Notes under the pieces: model-generated
Database searches by the model: none
The model's input: only the letters and a program-made list of their open reading frames with translations
Told to the model about the DNA's origin: nothing
In this document: piece after piece, positions 5,289 through 6,136 of the stretch
How the letters are laid out: the number at the start of each line of letters is the position of its first letter
Position numbering within the stretch: the stretch's first letter is position 1
Source: an uncultured Lachnospiraceae bacterium
GTDB taxonomy: Bacteria; Bacillota; Clostridia; Lachnospirales; Lachnospiraceae
DNA length: 6,136 nt
Direction of reading: 5' to 3'
Assembly: GCA_905236365.1 (NCBI GenBank)
Contig: CAJOPP010000545.1
Coordinates: forward strand, 1 to 6,136
Translations under genes and position numbers: made by a program

Positions 5289-5355
5289 ATTTTAGAAAAT
5301 GGATGATTTCAAATAAAATAGAAAAATAAGTCCCCTTAATTTGGAAAACTATGCA

Positions 5356-5384
5356 TTTAATATAAGATATTGTTGTGATATGAT
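5356..5384 (+). promoter_or_regulatory. candidate extended -10 promoter for the zinc-ribbon gene
   Basis: TATGAT (5379-5384, five of six consensus bases) is preceded directly by TGA, making an extended -10 (TGn). A poor -35-like TTTAAT (5356-5361) lies 17 bases upstream. Transcription would start near 5391, giving a leader of about 49 bases. A second, overlapping possibility is TTGGAA (5341-5346) with TAAGAT (5363-5368) at 16-base spacing. No clear terminator follows corA, so some read-through from corA is also possible. Confidence 0.45.
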
Positions 5385-5424
5385 GATACTGTTTTGACTG
5401 GTGAATCATATATATCGGAAAAAT

Positions 5425-5431
5425 GGAGGAG
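5425..5431 (+). promoter_or_regulatory. ribosome binding site that fixes the start of the zinc-ribbon gene
   Basis: GGAGGAG lies eight bases before ATG 5440. The in-frame GTG at 5401 is upstream of it and would add 13 residues encoded partly by the ribosome binding site. Starting at 5440 puts the first zinc-ribbon cysteine at residue 3, as is common for such proteins. Confidence 0.75.
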
Positions 5432-5439
5432 AAAGAAAA

Positions 5440-6129
5440 ATGGAGTGCAGAATGTGTGGTTTTAAATGGACGGAAGAGGAATCAAGATGTCCGGTTTGCG
5501 GAACACCAATTCGTTCACAGGAAGCGTTTGGCGGATTGCAGTTAAAAAGGGATGAGGAGCAGACAACGTCTAAAGGGGAAGAGACCCAATCGTTTGGTGA
5601 TGACATACAGAATAGGAAGATGTCATATATCAATCAGGAAGAGGAGTTTTCAATCTCACTGGAAGATGATATCATCGTAACGGAACATGTCGGGAAGGAA
5701 GCAATGCAATGGGATCAGAATCGTATTGTTGTTTCTATCATCCTCTTTTTAATTACAACATTTATCGTTATGACCGTGACCGGTACCGCATCCTATTTGA
5801 GTTACTTACGCAACCCGTCAGCATATGAGGTTGCGGATGCAAAAATTATATCAAATGTCAGACGATATAGCTCGAGAAGAAAAAACAGACTGGAAGCACG
5901 ATATGTAATGGTAAAATATGCTTACAGTGAGGGGGATGCTATGGAATATATCAAACGAGGAATTTCTGATCATGAGGGAGATATTGTTCCTGTCTATATA
6001 AATTCAATGGGAATTGCCCGCAGAATAGGATTTGTAAGTACAGATTTTATTTTGGCAATCGTTATATATTCGGTAGTTGGCCGAATAATTATCAAATATC
6101 TGAAGGGTGATAAAATATTCAAATATTAA
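5440..6129 (+). CDS. zinc-ribbon membrane protein, DUF3592-like, function unknown
   Basis: I do not recognise a named gene. The 229-residue product starts with a compact zinc ribbon, Cys3-x2-Cys6 and Cys17-x2-Cys20 (MECRMCG and CPVCG). An acidic, low-complexity linker follows (about 22-90), then a membrane helix (about 96-118), a segment of about 80 residues and a second membrane helix (about 201-221), ending in a short basic tail. The middle segment (about 130-195: AKIISNV, a basic stretch, ARYVMVKYAY, GDIVPVYIN) has the pattern of DUF3592 domains, in which a small beta-rich unit sits between two helices. That assignment is by eye only. The many Arg and Lys residues after the first helix make the topology ambiguous, since the positive-inside rule would place this segment in the cytoplasm. 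It has a plausible promoter of its own and follows corA by 151 bases with no evident functional link. The reading frame is complete and ends seven bases before the window edge. Confidence 0.85.
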   Translation: MECRMCGFKWTEEESRCPVCGTPIRSQEAFGGLQLKRDEEQTTSKGEETQSFGDDIQNRKMSYINQEEEFSISLEDDIIVTEHVGKEAMQWDQNRIVVSIILFLITTFIVMTVTGTASYLSYLRNPSAYEVADAKIISNVRRYSSRRKNRLEARYVMVKYAYSEGDAMEYIKRGISDHEGDIVPVYINSMGIARRIGFVSTDFILAIVIYSVVGRIIIKYLKGDKIFKY

Positions 6130-6136
6130 GGTTGAA

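Noticed and set aside
5313..5345. Intrinsic terminator after corA
   Set aside because: TAAG/CTTA around TCCC gives only four pairs, plus three A-T pairs beyond a mismatch, with no real T-run following.

Overview
The window looks like chromosomal DNA from a Gram-positive Clostridium relative, most likely a Lachnospiraceae gut anaerobe. This rests on the low-to-middling GC content, the strong AGGAGG-type ribosome binding sites, the dnaX-ybaB-recR gene order, a group III ('mixed') phosphofructokinase, and the protein sequence style. No 16S or other species-level marker is present, so the family is an inference.

Positions 1-3883 hold one co-directional block on the plus strand. dnaX (DNA polymerase III tau/gamma clamp-loader subunit) is followed by ybaB/ebfC (nucleoid-associated protein), which overlaps recR (recombination mediator) by one base in a TAATG junction. 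A 67-base gap then leads to pfkA (6-phosphofructokinase). The first three form the classic replication/repair operon. pfkA is metabolically unrelated and may be read through from recR or have its own weak promoter. Its active-site motifs mix ATP-type and PPi-type determinants, so its phosphoryl donor is uncertain.

Positions 3884-4367 (about 485 bases) carry no credible protein gene but are very structured. An element of about 398 bp (3891-4288) has imperfect near-terminal inverted repeats (15/16). These enclose two stem-loop domains: a 13-bp plus 19-bp nested pair, and a 14-bp stem with an extended upper arm. A C-rich, G-poor tract follows. An exact 8-bp direct repeat (ATCTAAAA) flanks the element and its outermost five bases are inverted (ATTCC/GGAAT). 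Removing the element and one repeat copy puts an AT-rich hairpin directly behind the pfkA stop codon. The simplest reading is a MITE-like mobile element that inserted into the hairpin behind pfkA. A structured non-coding RNA, or both at once, is also possible. This is the most interesting part of the window.

Positions 4368-5288 encode a CorA-family divalent-cation transporter with its GMN motif. After an intergenic promoter-like region comes a small gene (5440-6129) for a membrane protein with an N-terminal four-cysteine zinc ribbon and a segment between two membrane helices that resembles DUF3592 proteins. Its function is unknown. All six genes are on the plus strand, and none looks broken.
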